Shown piece after piece: positions 40,512 to 50,700 of a stretch of DNA of 64,000 nucleotides (the first letter of the stretch is position 1; every line of letters begins with the position of its first letter). Origin of the DNA: Pseudomonas sp. CCC3.1 (GTDB lineage Bacteria; Pseudomonadota; Gammaproteobacteria; Pseudomonadales; Pseudomonadaceae); NCBI RefSeq assembly GCF_034347405.1, contig NZ_CP133778.1:3844001-3908000 (forward strand), read 5' to 3'. A program made the translations under genes and the position numbers. The notes under the pieces were generated by a model that worked only from the letters and a program-made list of their open reading frames with translations, was not told the origin of the DNA and made no database searches.

Positions 40512-40786
40512 TGGGCCAACTGGTAGAGGGTTTCGCCCTCTTTCACCATGCCCAACTCATGGCGAGCGCGTTCTTCAACGGTCTCCATGCCTTTTTTCAA
40601 CTCAAGCACTTCCGCATCCAGCACGCGGTTTCGCTCCAGCAACACTTCGTTTTCAGCACGTTGATCAGCGATTTGCTGGGTCAGGTCGGTTACCTGCGCC
40701 AAACTCCCATTCCCCACCCACAGGCGATACTGCAGGCCAGCCAGAAGCAAGAGCAAAATGAGGAACAACCAATTGGGACTGCGCAT
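40508..40786 (-). CDS. ftsB: Cell division protein FtsB
   Basis: This 92-residue protein has a short cytoplasmic start, one membrane helix (LFLILLLLLAGLQYRLWVG) and a periplasmic coiled coil (heptads in VTDLTQQIADQRAENEVLLE). FtsB joins FtsL and FtsQ in the divisome. The gene order eno-ftsB-ispD is conserved in gammaproteobacteria. Confidence 0.94.
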   Translation of the reverse strand: MRSPNWLFLILLLLLAGLQYRLWVGNGSLAQVTDLTQQIADQRAENEVLLERNRVLDAEVLELKKGMETVEERARHELGMVKEGETLYQLAQ

Positions 40787-40849
40787 CGAATATCAGGTAT
40801 CCAGTGAAAAGACAGCCATGCCGACAAACGTAAACAACTAACAGTACAA

Positions 40850-40928
40850 AGCCTGGAAGAACCAGGCTTGTACTTGATAAGCATCAGATTAGTGTCAAAA
40901 GACTCGCGATGGCGAGTTTTCTGACACT
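40850..40928 (-). terminator. Two hairpins in the eno-ftsB gap
   Basis: AGTGTCA...TGACACT (40891-40928) encloses ACTCGC/GCGAGT as an extended stem, and just downstream a second stem TACAA-GCCTGG/CCAGGC-TTGTA (40850-40875) follows with few T. They probably reduce read-through from the highly expressed eno into ftsB rather than ending it fully. Confidence 0.55.
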
Positions 40929-40955
40929 GTCTGTGGTCTTTTTACCACCAACTGC

Positions 40956-42245
40956 TTAGCCGCGGAACTCGCTGCGACCGTTGTACTTGGCTTTTGCCCC
41001 CAATTGCTCTTCGATACGCAGCAATTGGTTGTACTTGGAAACGCGATCAGAACGGCACAGGGAGCCGGTCTTGATCTGGCCAGCCGAAGTACCCACTGCC
41101 AGATCGGCGATGGTGGAGTCTTCGGTTTCGCCGGAGCGGTGCGAAATCACAGCGGTGTAACCAGCAGCTTTGGCCATTTGAATGGCTTCCAGCGTTTCGG
41201 TCAGGGTGCCGATCTGGTTGAACTTGATCAGGATCGAGTTGGCGATCTTTTTATCGATGCCTTCTTTCAGGATCTTGGTGTTGGTCACGAACAGGTCGTC
41301 GCCTACCAACTGAACTTTTTCACCGATTTTGTCGGTCAGGATTTTCCAGCCATCCCAGTCAGACTCGTCCAGGCCGTCTTCGATGGAGATGATCGGGTAA
41401 CGCTGAGTCAGACCTTTCAGGTACTCGGCGAAACCTTCAGAGCTGAACACCTGGCCTTCGCCGGACAGGTTGTATTTACCGTCTTCGTAGAATTCGCTGG
41501 CCGCGCAGTCCAGCGCCAGGGTCACGTCAGTGCCCAAGGTGTAGCCCGCATTGGCGATCGCTTCGGAGATCACTTTCAGTGCATCTTCGTTGGACGCCAG
41601 GTTAGGTGCAAAACCACCTTCGTCGCCCACGGCGGTGTTCAGGCCACGGGCCTTCAGCACAGCTTTGAGGTGATGGAAGATTTCAGTGCCCATGCGCAGC
41701 GCGTCGGAGAAGGTCTTGGCGCCAACCGGCTGAACCATGAACTCCTGGATATCGACGTTGTTATCAGCATGCTCGCCACCGTTGATGATGTTCATCATCG
41801 GAACCGGCATCGAGTAAACACCCGGCGTGCCGTTCAGGTTGGCGATGTGAGCGTACAGCGGCAGGTCCTGGTCCTGAGCCGCAGCCTTGGCAGCCGCCAG
41901 GGACACAGCGAGGATCGCGTTAGCGCCCAGAGAACCTTTGTTTTCAGTGCCGTCCAGCGCGATCATCGCGTGGTCCAGCGCTTTTTGATCAACCGGGTCT
42001 TTACCCAGCAGCAAATCGCGAATCGGGCCGTTGATGTTGGCAACCGCTTTCAGAACGCCTTTGCCCAGGTAACGGCTTTTGTCGCCATCACGCAGCTCCA
42101 ACGCTTCGCGCGAGCCGGTGGAAGCACCGGACGGAGCGCAAGCACTGCCGATGATGCCGTTGTCGAGAAGCACGTCGGCTTCCACAGTGGGATTGCCACG
42201 GGAGTCGAGAACTTCACGACCTTTGATGTCGACGATTTTTGCCAT
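40956..42245 (-). CDS. eno: Enolase
   Basis: This 429-residue protein starts MAKIVDIKGREVLDSRGNPT. It has the catalytic base region and magnesium ligands in ALDCAASEFY and SIEDGLDESDWDGW, and the signature LIKFNQIGTLTET with SHRSGETEDSTIAD near residues 340-375. It converts 2-phosphoglycerate to phosphoenolpyruvate and is also part of the RNA degradosome in related bacteria. ATG 42245 is the conserved start; the frame extends upstream without family sequence. Confidence 0.96.
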   Translation of the reverse strand: MAKIVDIKGREVLDSRGNPTVEADVLLDNGIIGSACAPSGASTGSREALELRDGDKSRYLGKGVLKAVANINGPIRDLLLGKDPVDQKALDHAMIALDGTENKGSLGANAILAVSLAAAKAAAQDQDLPLYAHIANLNGTPGVYSMPVPMMNIINGGEHADNNVDIQEFMVQPVGAKTFSDALRMGTEIFHHLKAVLKARGLNTAVGDEGGFAPNLASNEDALKVISEAIANAGYTLGTDVTLALDCAASEFYEDGKYNLSGEGQVFSSEGFAEYLKGLTQRYPIISIEDGLDESDWDGWKILTDKIGEKVQLVGDDLFVTNTKILKEGIDKKIANSILIKFNQIGTLTETLEAIQMAKAAGYTAVISHRSGETEDSTIADLAVGTSAGQIKTGSLCRSDRVSKYNQLLRIEEQLGAKAKYNGRSEFRG

Positions 42246-42398
42246 TGTTGTAAACACTCCAAAGTTGACGAAAACGACGCAGCTGAGGGAAATTTTGTCA
42301 TCGCCGGCAAGGGTCAAATAACGGGCAGCCTTGCGGACGATAAGGCTCGGGCCCTAAGGCCCGAGAAATCGTGCGGTACTTTACCGGAGAAAAGCGGA

Positions 42399-43244
42399 TC
42401 AGGCCGTTTCTATTGTCGGAAAACTTTTAACCAACTCATCCAGCGACTTCAGTTGAGCCAGGAAGGGCTCAAGCTTGTCCAGACGCAAGGCGCAAGGGCC
42501 GTCGCATTTGGCGTTGTCTGGATCCGGGTGCGCTTCCAGGAACAAACCGGCCAGGCTTTGGCTGATGCCAGCCTTGGCCAGATCCGTCACTTGAGCACGA
42601 CGACCACCGGCCGAATCGGCACGACCACCAGGCATTTGCAGCGCGTGGGTCACGTCGAAAAATACCGGGTATTCAAATTGCTTCATGATGCCGAAGCCCA
42701 GCATGTCGACTACAAGGTTGTTGTAGCCAAAGCTGGAACCACGCTCACAGAGGATCAACTGATCATTGCCCGCTTCTTCGCATTTGCTCAGGATGTGTTT
42801 CATTTCCTGAGGCGCGAGGAATTGGGCTTTTTTGATGTTGATCACGGCACCGGTCTTGGCCATGGCCACGACCAGATCAGTCTGACGCGACAGGAAAGCC
42901 GGCAACTGGATGATGTCGCAGACTTCTGCGACCACGGCTGCTTGCGCAGGCTCGTGGACGTCGGTAATCACCGGCACACCAAAGGCTTGCTTGATGTCCT
43001 GGAAAATCCGCATGCCCTCTTCGAGGCCGGGGCCACGGTAAGAGCTGACAGATGAACGGTTAGCCTTGTCGAAACTGGCCTTGAAGACGTAAGGAATACC
43101 GAGCTTTTCGGTAACGCGTACGTACTCTTCGCACACCTGCATAGCCATATCACGGCTTTCAAGCACGTTCATGCCACCGAACAAGACCATTGGCTTGTCG
43201 TTGGCAATTTCGATATTGCCTACACGGATAATCTTTTGCGCCAT
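42399..43244 (-). CDS. kdsA: KDO-8-phosphate synthase KdsA
   Basis: This 281-residue DAHP synthase family protein has VLFGGMNVLESRDMAM near residue 20, FKASFDKANRSS near 53, and FFDVTHALQMPGG near 198. It condenses arabinose-5-phosphate with PEP to make KDO-8-P for lipopolysaccharide core. It lies 5 bp after pyrG and before eno, one of the most conserved blocks in Pseudomonas. Confidence 0.95.
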   Translation of the reverse strand: MAQKIIRVGNIEIANDKPMVLFGGMNVLESRDMAMQVCEEYVRVTEKLGIPYVFKASFDKANRSSVSSYRGPGLEEGMRIFQDIKQAFGVPVITDVHEPAQAAVVAEVCDIIQLPAFLSRQTDLVVAMAKTGAVINIKKAQFLAPQEMKHILSKCEEAGNDQLILCERGSSFGYNNLVVDMLGFGIMKQFEYPVFFDVTHALQMPGGRADSAGGRRAQVTDLAKAGISQSLAGLFLEAHPDPDNAKCDGPCALRLDKLEPFLAQLKSLDELVKSFPTIETA

Positions 43245-43249
43245 GCTGT

Positions 43250-44881
43250 TTATGCCTTCTTCTCGTGTTGCGCCAGTGCTGCTTTGACGAAACCGGTGAA
43301 CAGTGGATGACCATCACGTGGAGTCGAGGTGAACTCCGGGTGGAACTGGCAGGCAACGAACCAAGGATGATCCGGCGCTTCAACCACTTCTACCAGCGCG
43401 CCGTCACCGGAACGACCGGTCACTTTCAGGCCCGCGTCAATCAGTTGTGGCAGCAGGTTGTTGTTCACTTCATAGCGATGACGGTGACGTTCAACAATCA
43501 CGTCTTTGGCATAGCAATCGTGAACCAGGGAACCGGCTTCAAGCTGGCAATCCTGCGCACCCAGACGCATGGTGCCGCCCAGATCCGAGGTTTCGGTACG
43601 GGTTTCGACTGCACCGGTGGCGTCTTCCCACTCAGTGATCAGGCCCACAACCGGGTGGCCGCTGCTGCGATCGAACTCGGTAGAGTTAGCGTCTTTCCAG
43701 CCCAGCACGTTACGTGCGAACTCGATAACCGCCACTTGCATACCCAGGCAGATACCCAGGTAAGGCACCTTGTTTTCGCGAGCATATTGAACCGCGGTGA
43801 TTTTGCCTTCTACGCCGCGCAGACCGAAGCCGCCCGGAACCAGAATGGCATCAGCGCCTTCAAGCAGTTCAGTGCCTTTGTTTTCGATGTCTTCAGAATC
43901 GATATAACGCAGGTTGACCTTGGTACGGTTGGAGATACCGGCGTGACTCATCGCTTCGATCAGCGACTTGTACGCGTCCAGCAGTTCCATGTACTTGCCA
44001 ACCATGGCGATGGTGACTTCGTGTTCCGGGTTGAGCTTGGCATCGACCACTTTGTCCCATTCGGACAGGTCGGCGCTGTTGCATTGCAAGCCAAAACGCT
44101 CAACGACGAAATCATCCAGACCCTGAGCGTGCAGCATGCCCGGGATCTTGTAGATGGTGTCGGCGTCTTCCAGCGAAATCACTGCACGCTCTTCAACGTT
44201 GGTGAACAGCGCGATCTTGCGACGCGAGGACACATCAACGTGGTGATCGGAACGGCAGATCAGAACGTCTGGCTGCAGGCCGATGGAGCGCAATTCTTTA
44301 ACCGAGTGTTGCGTTGGTTTGGTTTTCGTTTCGCCAGCAGTGGCGATGTACGGAACCAGAGTCAGGTGCATCAGCATGGCGCGCTTGGCGCCCACTTCGA
44401 TGCGCAACTGACGGATAGCCTCGAGGAACGGTTGGGACTCAATGTCACCCACAGTGCCGCCAATCTCAACCATCGCTACGTCGGCATCGCCGGCGCCCTT
44501 GATGATTCGACGCTTGATTTCGTCGGTGATGTGCGGAATCACCTGGATGGTTGCACCCAGGTAATCACCACGGCGCTCCTTGCGCAGGACGTGTTCGTAA
44601 ACACGGCCCGTGGTGAAGTTGTTGTTCTGGGTCATGGTCGTGCGGATGAACCGCTCGTAGTGACCCAAGTCCAGGTCGGTCTCGGCGCCGTCGTGAGTGA
44701 CGAACACTTCACCGTGCTGGAACGGGCTCATGGTGCCCGGATCAACGTTGATGTAGGGGTCCAGCTTCAGCATGGTGACCTTAAGTCCCCGCGCCTCCAG
44801 GATGGCTGCCAATGAAGCCGAGGCAATGCCTTTCCCCAATGAAGAAACAACACCGCCCGTGACGAAGATGTAGCGCGTCAT
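43250..44881 (-). CDS. pyrG: CTP synthase
   Basis: This 543-residue protein has an N-terminal synthetase domain (TRYIFVTGGVVSSLGKGI; ATP loop) and a C-terminal glutamine amidotransferase domain with nucleophile GICLGMQVAVIEFARN near residue 378 and CQFHPEFTSTP for the catalytic His and Glu. It makes CTP from UTP. The 290-bp gap upstream (44882-45171) holds no gene that I can see; it should contain the promoter of the pyrG-kdsA-eno run. Confidence 0.96.
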   Translation of the reverse strand: MTRYIFVTGGVVSSLGKGIASASLAAILEARGLKVTMLKLDPYINVDPGTMSPFQHGEVFVTHDGAETDLDLGHYERFIRTTMTQNNNFTTGRVYEHVLRKERRGDYLGATIQVIPHITDEIKRRIIKGAGDADVAMVEIGGTVGDIESQPFLEAIRQLRIEVGAKRAMLMHLTLVPYIATAGETKTKPTQHSVKELRSIGLQPDVLICRSDHHVDVSSRRKIALFTNVEERAVISLEDADTIYKIPGMLHAQGLDDFVVERFGLQCNSADLSEWDKVVDAKLNPEHEVTIAMVGKYMELLDAYKSLIEAMSHAGISNRTKVNLRYIDSEDIENKGTELLEGADAILVPGGFGLRGVEGKITAVQYARENKVPYLGICLGMQVAVIEFARNVLGWKDANSTEFDRSSGHPVVGLITEWEDATGAVETRTETSDLGGTMRLGAQDCQLEAGSLVHDCYAKDVIVERHRHRYEVNNNLLPQLIDAGLKVTGRSGDGALVEVVEAPDHPWFVACQFHPEFTSTPRDGHPLFTGFVKAALAQHEKKA

Positions 44882-45171
44882 GAAAAACCCTAGAAGTCTG
44901 CGTTAAAGCGGTCAGAGCCGCCGGGGAGAGCGAAGGAAGGCCGAAGCCCCCAATCACCAGCATTAGTCACAGTGCACCTTTCGAAAAACTGCTGCATTGA
45001 AACAGACCGAAGGAAACCAACGGTTCGATACAAGCCACACATTTTTTTAAAATCGCCCAGCAAAGACTGCTTGGTAATCGGCAACATCTGCAATTCTGGT
45101 GAATCTACAGAAGTTGTATCAAGAAGGGAGCGTAGTCTACCGGAAAGCCCCTATCAGCTCAAACCTTGATC

Positions 45172-46470
45172 TCACGAAGTTGGCAACCACTGCAATTGCC
45201 AACACCCACGGGGGTCGCAGTCCAGTCCATTGAGGTTTGCTACGGCCAATAACTGCTTATTGCACGATAACAGCGGCAATCTGCCACGCACAAAGCCGGG
45301 TACACCCCGCTCGTTAAGCAAGCGTTTGAGATCACGATGACCACGCTGCGCCACCTCCATCACCTCGCCTCCTTGACGATAGCTCACGCGCAGAGGGCCA
45401 TCGGGAATATCTCCCAGCAAACGAAGCTGGCCATTACCCGGCAATTGCAGTGGCAAGCCCGGGCGCTCCCACAACAAGGGCGCGACAGGCTGGCGCAACC
45501 AGTCCCCGCATAACCACCAGATGCGCCCCCCCGCACGATGCAACTCACCCTCGGCCAGTTTCCAGACCGGTTGCGCATCGTCACGGGCATCACGCAGGGC
45601 ATTCCAGCCCGCCCAATGATCGGTGTCCGGGAGTCGACTGAAGGCTGTCAGCCAATGCCGCAAGGCATTGCGTTGACGCGCCACAGAAAGCGCGGCAATC
45701 GGAGCGAGCGCCAGAGATGGCAGCCCAAGCCAGGAAAACTCGGAGTCTGAGCTCGCCCCCGCCAGATCTTGTTGCGCCAACTCATCAAGCAAACCTTGCG
45801 CCTCGGCACAATGCGCTGCACTTCGCGCCATGCTGGCAGTCGCTTGCGGCCAGCGCTTGAGCAGCGCCGGAAAGATTTCATGGCGCAAATAGTTGCGTGA
45901 AAAGTCTGTTTGCGTGTTGGACGGATCTTCAACCCAGGTCAGCGCATTCGCGCTCGCATACGCCTCAAGCTCGGCCCGAGAAACATCCAGCAAGGGACGG
46001 CACAAATGACCCTCCCCCAGCGTTCGCTGTCGCGGCATGCCCGCCAGACCGCTGACCCCTGCTCCACGCAGCAGGCGAAACAGCAAGGTTTCTGCCTGAT
46101 CGTCGCGGTGCTGGCCGGTCAACAAGACTTCGTGTGCCTGCACAACCGATTCAAAGGCCTGATAACGCGCATCTCGCGCGGCACGCTCAAGGCTTGCACC
46201 AGGGCGGACCTGCACGTGAAACACCTGCAACGGCACACCCAGCGAATCACACAGCGCCTGACAATGCGCCGGCCACGCCTCTGAGGCCGCCTGCAAGCCA
46301 TGATGCACATGGACTGCGGACAGAGCGGGAAGCGAATGGGTTTGGCGCAGATGGGCGAGAAGGTGCAGCAGGACCGTTGAATCAAGGCCGCCAGAGAGTG
46401 CGACGTGCCAAGCCTTGGCGTTGCGCCAGGGGGTCAGGGCGTGAAGCAGTTGCGTTGAGAGGTTGGGCAT
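45172..46470 (-). CDS. tilS: tRNA(Ile)-lysidine synthetase TilS
   Basis: This 432-residue protein has the PP-loop SGGLDSTVLLHLLA near residue 24, then HVHHGLQA and GQHRDDQAETLLFRLLRG typical of TilS, and a C-terminal TilS substrate-recognition domain (KRLLNERGVPGFVRGRLPLL). It converts the wobble cytidine of tRNA-Ile(CAU) to lysidine and is essential. ATG 46470 gives the family start. Confidence 0.94.
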   Translation of the reverse strand: MPNLSTQLLHALTPWRNAKAWHVALSGGLDSTVLLHLLAHLRQTHSLPALSAVHVHHGLQAASEAWPAHCQALCDSLGVPLQVFHVQVRPGASLERAARDARYQAFESVVQAHEVLLTGQHRDDQAETLLFRLLRGAGVSGLAGMPRQRTLGEGHLCRPLLDVSRAELEAYASANALTWVEDPSNTQTDFSRNYLRHEIFPALLKRWPQATASMARSAAHCAEAQGLLDELAQQDLAGASSDSEFSWLGLPSLALAPIAALSVARQRNALRHWLTAFSRLPDTDHWAGWNALRDARDDAQPVWKLAEGELHRAGGRIWWLCGDWLRQPVAPLLWERPGLPLQLPGNGQLRLLGDIPDGPLRVSYRQGGEVMEVAQRGHRDLKRLLNERGVPGFVRGRLPLLSCNKQLLAVANLNGLDCDPRGCWQLQWLPTS

Positions 46471-46534
46471 TTCGAGCACCGTCTGGATCAAAAGCCCCCT
46501 CACGCGCAGGGACAGCCTGATCATGACCTAAACA

Positions 46535-46638
46535 TGTAGTCGCTGCCGAGGCACGACAGCTGCGATGGGTTGCGACGCGAACCCGGACGGCGGCCCTGCG
46601 GACCGCGTCGCAGCCGTCGTGCCTCGTCAGCGACTACA
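46535..46638. repeat. Inverted REP-like pair
   Basis: An arm starting TGTAGTCGCTGCCGAGGCAC at 46535 and its near-perfect reverse complement ending at 46638 surround a GC-rich core. It fills the gap between accA and tilS on the same strand. Confidence 0.8.
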
Positions 46639-46647
46639 GGCGGTTGA

Positions 46648-47595
46648 TCAGAGACCGTAGCTCATCAGGCGATCATAACGACGCTTGAGCAAGGTTTCGG
46701 TGTCCAGCTTTTTCAGCATGTCCAACTGTGATGCCAGTTCGCCACGAATGGTCGCAGACGCTGCCGCCGGGTCGCGATGCGCGCCGCCCAATGGCTCAGT
46801 GATTACTTTGTCAACAATACCCAGGCCTTTAAGGCGCTCTGCGGTAATGCCCATGGCTTCTGCTGCGTCCGGCGCTTTTTCGGCGGTTTTCCACAGAATC
46901 GATGCGCAACCTTCCGGCGAGATTACCGCGTAAGTCGAGTACTGAAGCATGTTCAGTTGATCGCAAACACCAATCGCCAATGCACCACCCGAGCCCCCTT
47001 CACCGATAACAGTGGCGATGATCGGCGTTTTCAAACGCGCCATCACCCGCAGGTTCCAGGCAATCGCTTCGCTCTGGTTGCGCTCTTCTGCGTCGATACC
47101 AGGATAAGCACCCGGGGTATCGATGAACGTCAGGATCGGCATTTTGAAGCGTTCAGCCATTTCCATCAGACGGCAGGCTTTACGATAGCCCTCAGGGCGC
47201 GGCATGCCGAAATTGCGGCGGACCTTCTCACGGACTTCACGACCTTTCTGATGGCCAATAACCATTACTGGTTGATCATCGAGACGAGCAATACCGCCAA
47301 CGATGGCAGCGTCATCAGAGAAGTGGCGGTCGCCGTGCAGTTCATCGAACTCAGTGAAGATGTGATCGATGTAGTCCAAGGTGTAAGGACGACGCGGGTG
47401 ACGGGCCAGGCGAGCAATTTGCCAGCTGGTCAGCTTGCCGAAAATATCTTCAGTCAGCGTTTTGCTTTTGTCTTGCAGGCGAGAGATTTCATCGCTGATG
47501 TTCAGCGAATTGTCATTACCGACCAAGCGCAACTCTTCGATTTTGGCTTGCAGGTCAGCAATCGGCTGTTCGAAATCAAGAAAATTCGGGTTCAT
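46648..47595 (-). CDS. accA: Acetyl-CoA carboxylase, carboxyltransferase subunit alpha
   Basis: This 315-residue protein has a coiled-coil start (DLQAKIEELRLV), ARHPRRPYTLDYI, and the crotonase-like core with FIDTPGAYPGIDAEERNQSEAI near residue 160 and GEGGSGGALAIGV near 205. With AccD it transfers carboxyl from biotin to acetyl-CoA for malonyl-CoA. ATG 47595 was preferred over one two codons upstream. Confidence 0.96.
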   Translation of the reverse strand: MNPNFLDFEQPIADLQAKIEELRLVGNDNSLNISDEISRLQDKSKTLTEDIFGKLTSWQIARLARHPRRPYTLDYIDHIFTEFDELHGDRHFSDDAAIVGGIARLDDQPVMVIGHQKGREVREKVRRNFGMPRPEGYRKACRLMEMAERFKMPILTFIDTPGAYPGIDAEERNQSEAIAWNLRVMARLKTPIIATVIGEGGSGGALAIGVCDQLNMLQYSTYAVISPEGCASILWKTAEKAPDAAEAMGITAERLKGLGIVDKVITEPLGGAHRDPAAASATIRGELASQLDMLKKLDTETLLKRRYDRLMSYGL

Positions 47596-47779
47596 AAGCA
47601 TCCGTCTTGGGTCGGCGGCAAAGCATGCCAGCGGGTTCGAAGCCCAGCATTTGCTGGTGATTCCAACCTGACTGGGGCAGCCGGTTGATCTGTATCGCGC
47701 CTACCTTAAGGGACAGGCGCTCTCAGGTCGAGATTAAAAATTCAGGTCGAGGTCAGGGCGCGTTAATCGCCCCTGACCG

Positions 47780-50700
47780 TCAACGGTATTGGAGGAAGAC
47801 GTTGTCTTTCCCGAACTGGTCACGCAAGGCTTGAATCAAGCTGTCTGCCGGATCAATCCGCCAGGTATCGCCGAACTGCAACGTGGCCTTGGCGTCTTCG
47901 CCGGTGTAGTCCATGGTGATCGGGCACGCCCCGCGATGTTTTTTGAACAAATCGCCCAGCACACGCAGTTGATCGCCTTTCAGCGCAGTTTGCGTCACCT
48001 TCAGACGCAGACTTTCAGCCAGGCTGGTGCGCGCTTCTTCCATGCTCATCACCCGCTTGACCCGCAGACGCAAGCCACCGGAGAAATCGTCGTTACTGAC
48101 TTCGCCCTCGACCACCACCATGGCATCCGTCTGCAACAACGATTGTGCCGAATGGAAAGCCTCAGCAAACAGCGACGCCTCAATCCGCCCCGAACGGTCG
48201 TCCAGAGTGATGAAGCCCATCTTGTCGCCTTTTTTGTTTTTCATCACCCGCAACGCGATGATCATGCCCGCAACGGTCTGAGTGTCGCGCGCAGGTTTGA
48301 GGTCAATGATGCGCTGACGGGCAAAGCGGCGAATTTCACCTTCGTATTCGTCAATCGGATGACCGGTCAGGTACAGGCCAAGGGTATCTTTCTCACCCTT
48401 CAAGCGCTCTTTGAGCGTCAGTTCCTTCGCCTTGCGATGGTTAGCGTAGACATCCGCGTCTTCCTCGACAAACAACCCGCCAAACAAGTCGGCATGCCCG
48501 CTGTCGTGGGTCCTGGCTGTTTGCTCAGCCGCCTTGATCGCCTCTTCCATCGCCGTGAGCAACACCGCTCGGTTCTGGTCTATGTGCGCTTGATAAGCCT
48601 TGGGTTCGTCATGGAAGTAAGGCCCCAGACGATCCAGCGCGCCGCTACGGATCAAACCGTCCAGGGTGCGCTTATTGATACGTTTAAGGTCGACACGTGC
48701 GCAGAAATCGAACAAGTCAGTAAACGGACCATCCCTGCGCGCTTCGGTAATGGCCTCAACCGGCCCCTCGCCCACCCCTTTGATCGCACCAAGGCCATAA
48801 ATGATGCGGCCTTCATCGTTAACCGTGAACTTGAACTCCGAAGCATTCACATCCGGCGCGTCAAGACGCAGCTTCATGGTGCGAATTTCTTCGATCAAGG
48901 TCACAACCTTGTCGGTGTTGTGCATATCCGCCGACAGTACCGCGGCCATGAACGGCGCCGGGTAATGGGTTTTCAGCCAGGCCGTCTGGTACGACACCAG
49001 GCCGTAGGCGGCGGAGTGGGATTTGTTAAAGCCGTAACCGGCGAACTTCTCTACCAGGTCGAAAATGTTACCGGCCAGGTCAGCATCGATATTGTTGTTG
49101 CCACACCCTTCGATGAAACCGCCGCGTTGCTTGGCCATTTCTTCGGGTTTTTTCTTACCCATGGCTCGACGCAGCATGTCAGCGCCGCCGAGGGTGTAAC
49201 CGGCCATGACCTGTGCAATCTGCATCACTTGTTCTTGGTACAGGATGATGCCGTAGGTCGGCGCCAATACCGGCTTGAGGCCTTCGTACTGGTAATCCGA
49301 ATGCGGGTACGCCAACTCGGCGCGACCGTGCTTACGGTTGATAAAGTCATCAACCATGCCTGATTGCAGGGGCCCCGGACGGAACAGGGCCACCAGTGCG
49401 ATCAAGTCTTCGAGGCAGTCGGGCTTGAGCTTTTTGATCAGCTCTTTCATGCCGCGCGACTCAAGCTGGAACACCGCAGTGGTCTCAGCCTTTTGCAGCA
49501 ACTGATAGGTCGGCTTGTCGTCCAGCGGGATAAAAGCGATGTCCAGCGGCGCTTCATTGACCTTGGCGCGATCACGGTTGATGGTTTTCAGCGCCCAGTC
49601 GATAACAGTCAGGGTCCGCAGCCCCAGGAAGTCGAACTTCACCAGCCCTGCCGACTCAACGTCATCCTTGTCGAACTGGGTCACCAGACCGCCGCCCTCT
49701 TCGTCGCAGTAAATCGGCGAAAAGTCAGTGAGCTTGGTCGGTGCGATAACCACACCACCGGCGTGCTTGCCCACGTTACGCACAACGCCCTCAAGCTTGC
49801 GCGCCATTTCCCAGATTTCGGCGGCTTCTTCATCGACTTTGATGAAGTCACGCAGGATCTCTTCCTGCTCGTACGCTTTTTCGAGGGTCATGCCGACTTC
49901 GAACGGAATCATCTTCGACAGACGGTCCGCCAAGCCATAAGACTTACCTTGAACGCGCGCCACGTCGCGGATTACCGCCTTCGCCGCCATCGAACCAAAG
50001 GTGATGATCTGGCTTACCGCGTTGCGGCCGTACTTCTCAGCCACATATTCAATAACCCGGTCACGACCATCCATGCAGAAGTCGACGTCGAAGTCGGGCA
50101 TCGATACCCGTTCCGGGTTAAGGAATCGCTCGAACAGCAGGTCGTATTCCAGCGGATCAAGGTCAGTAATCTTCTGCACATAAGCCACCAGCGACCCGGC
50201 ACCCGATCCCCGGCCAGGCCCCACCGGCACGCCGTTGCTTTTAGCCCACTGGATAAAGTCCATTACGATCAGGAAGTAACCGGGGAACCCCATCTGGATG
50301 ATGATATCCAGCTCGAAATTCAGTCGGTCGACGTACACCTGACGCTTGGCGTCGTAATCCTCGGTGGTGTCTTTGGACAGCAGAACGGTGAGGCGCTCTT
50401 CCAGACCATCAAACGACACTTTGCGGAAATACTCATCGATGGTCATGCCATCGGGAATCGGGAAGTTGGGCAGGAAGTGAGTACCCAGCTTCACGTCAAT
50501 ATTGCAGCGCTTGGCGATTTCGACCGAGTTCTCCAGCGCCTCGGGCAAATCACTGAACAGCTCGGCCATTTCCTCGGCGCTTTTCAGGTACTGCTGATCG
50601 CTGTAGTTCTTGGAGCGACGCGGATCATCGAGGGCCCGGCCTTCGCCGATGCATACGCGCGTTTCGTGGGCTTCGAAATCCTGCTGCTTGAGGAAGCGCA

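Noticed and set aside
41004..43055. 683-codon open frame on the plus strand
   Set aside because: It is opposite eno and kdsA, whose products are unmistakable. Long antisense frames follow from third-position GC preference, and the translation has no known domain.
43265..44815. 516-codon open frame on the plus strand
   Set aside because: Antisense shadow of pyrG, with no Shine-Dalgarno and no recognisable domain.
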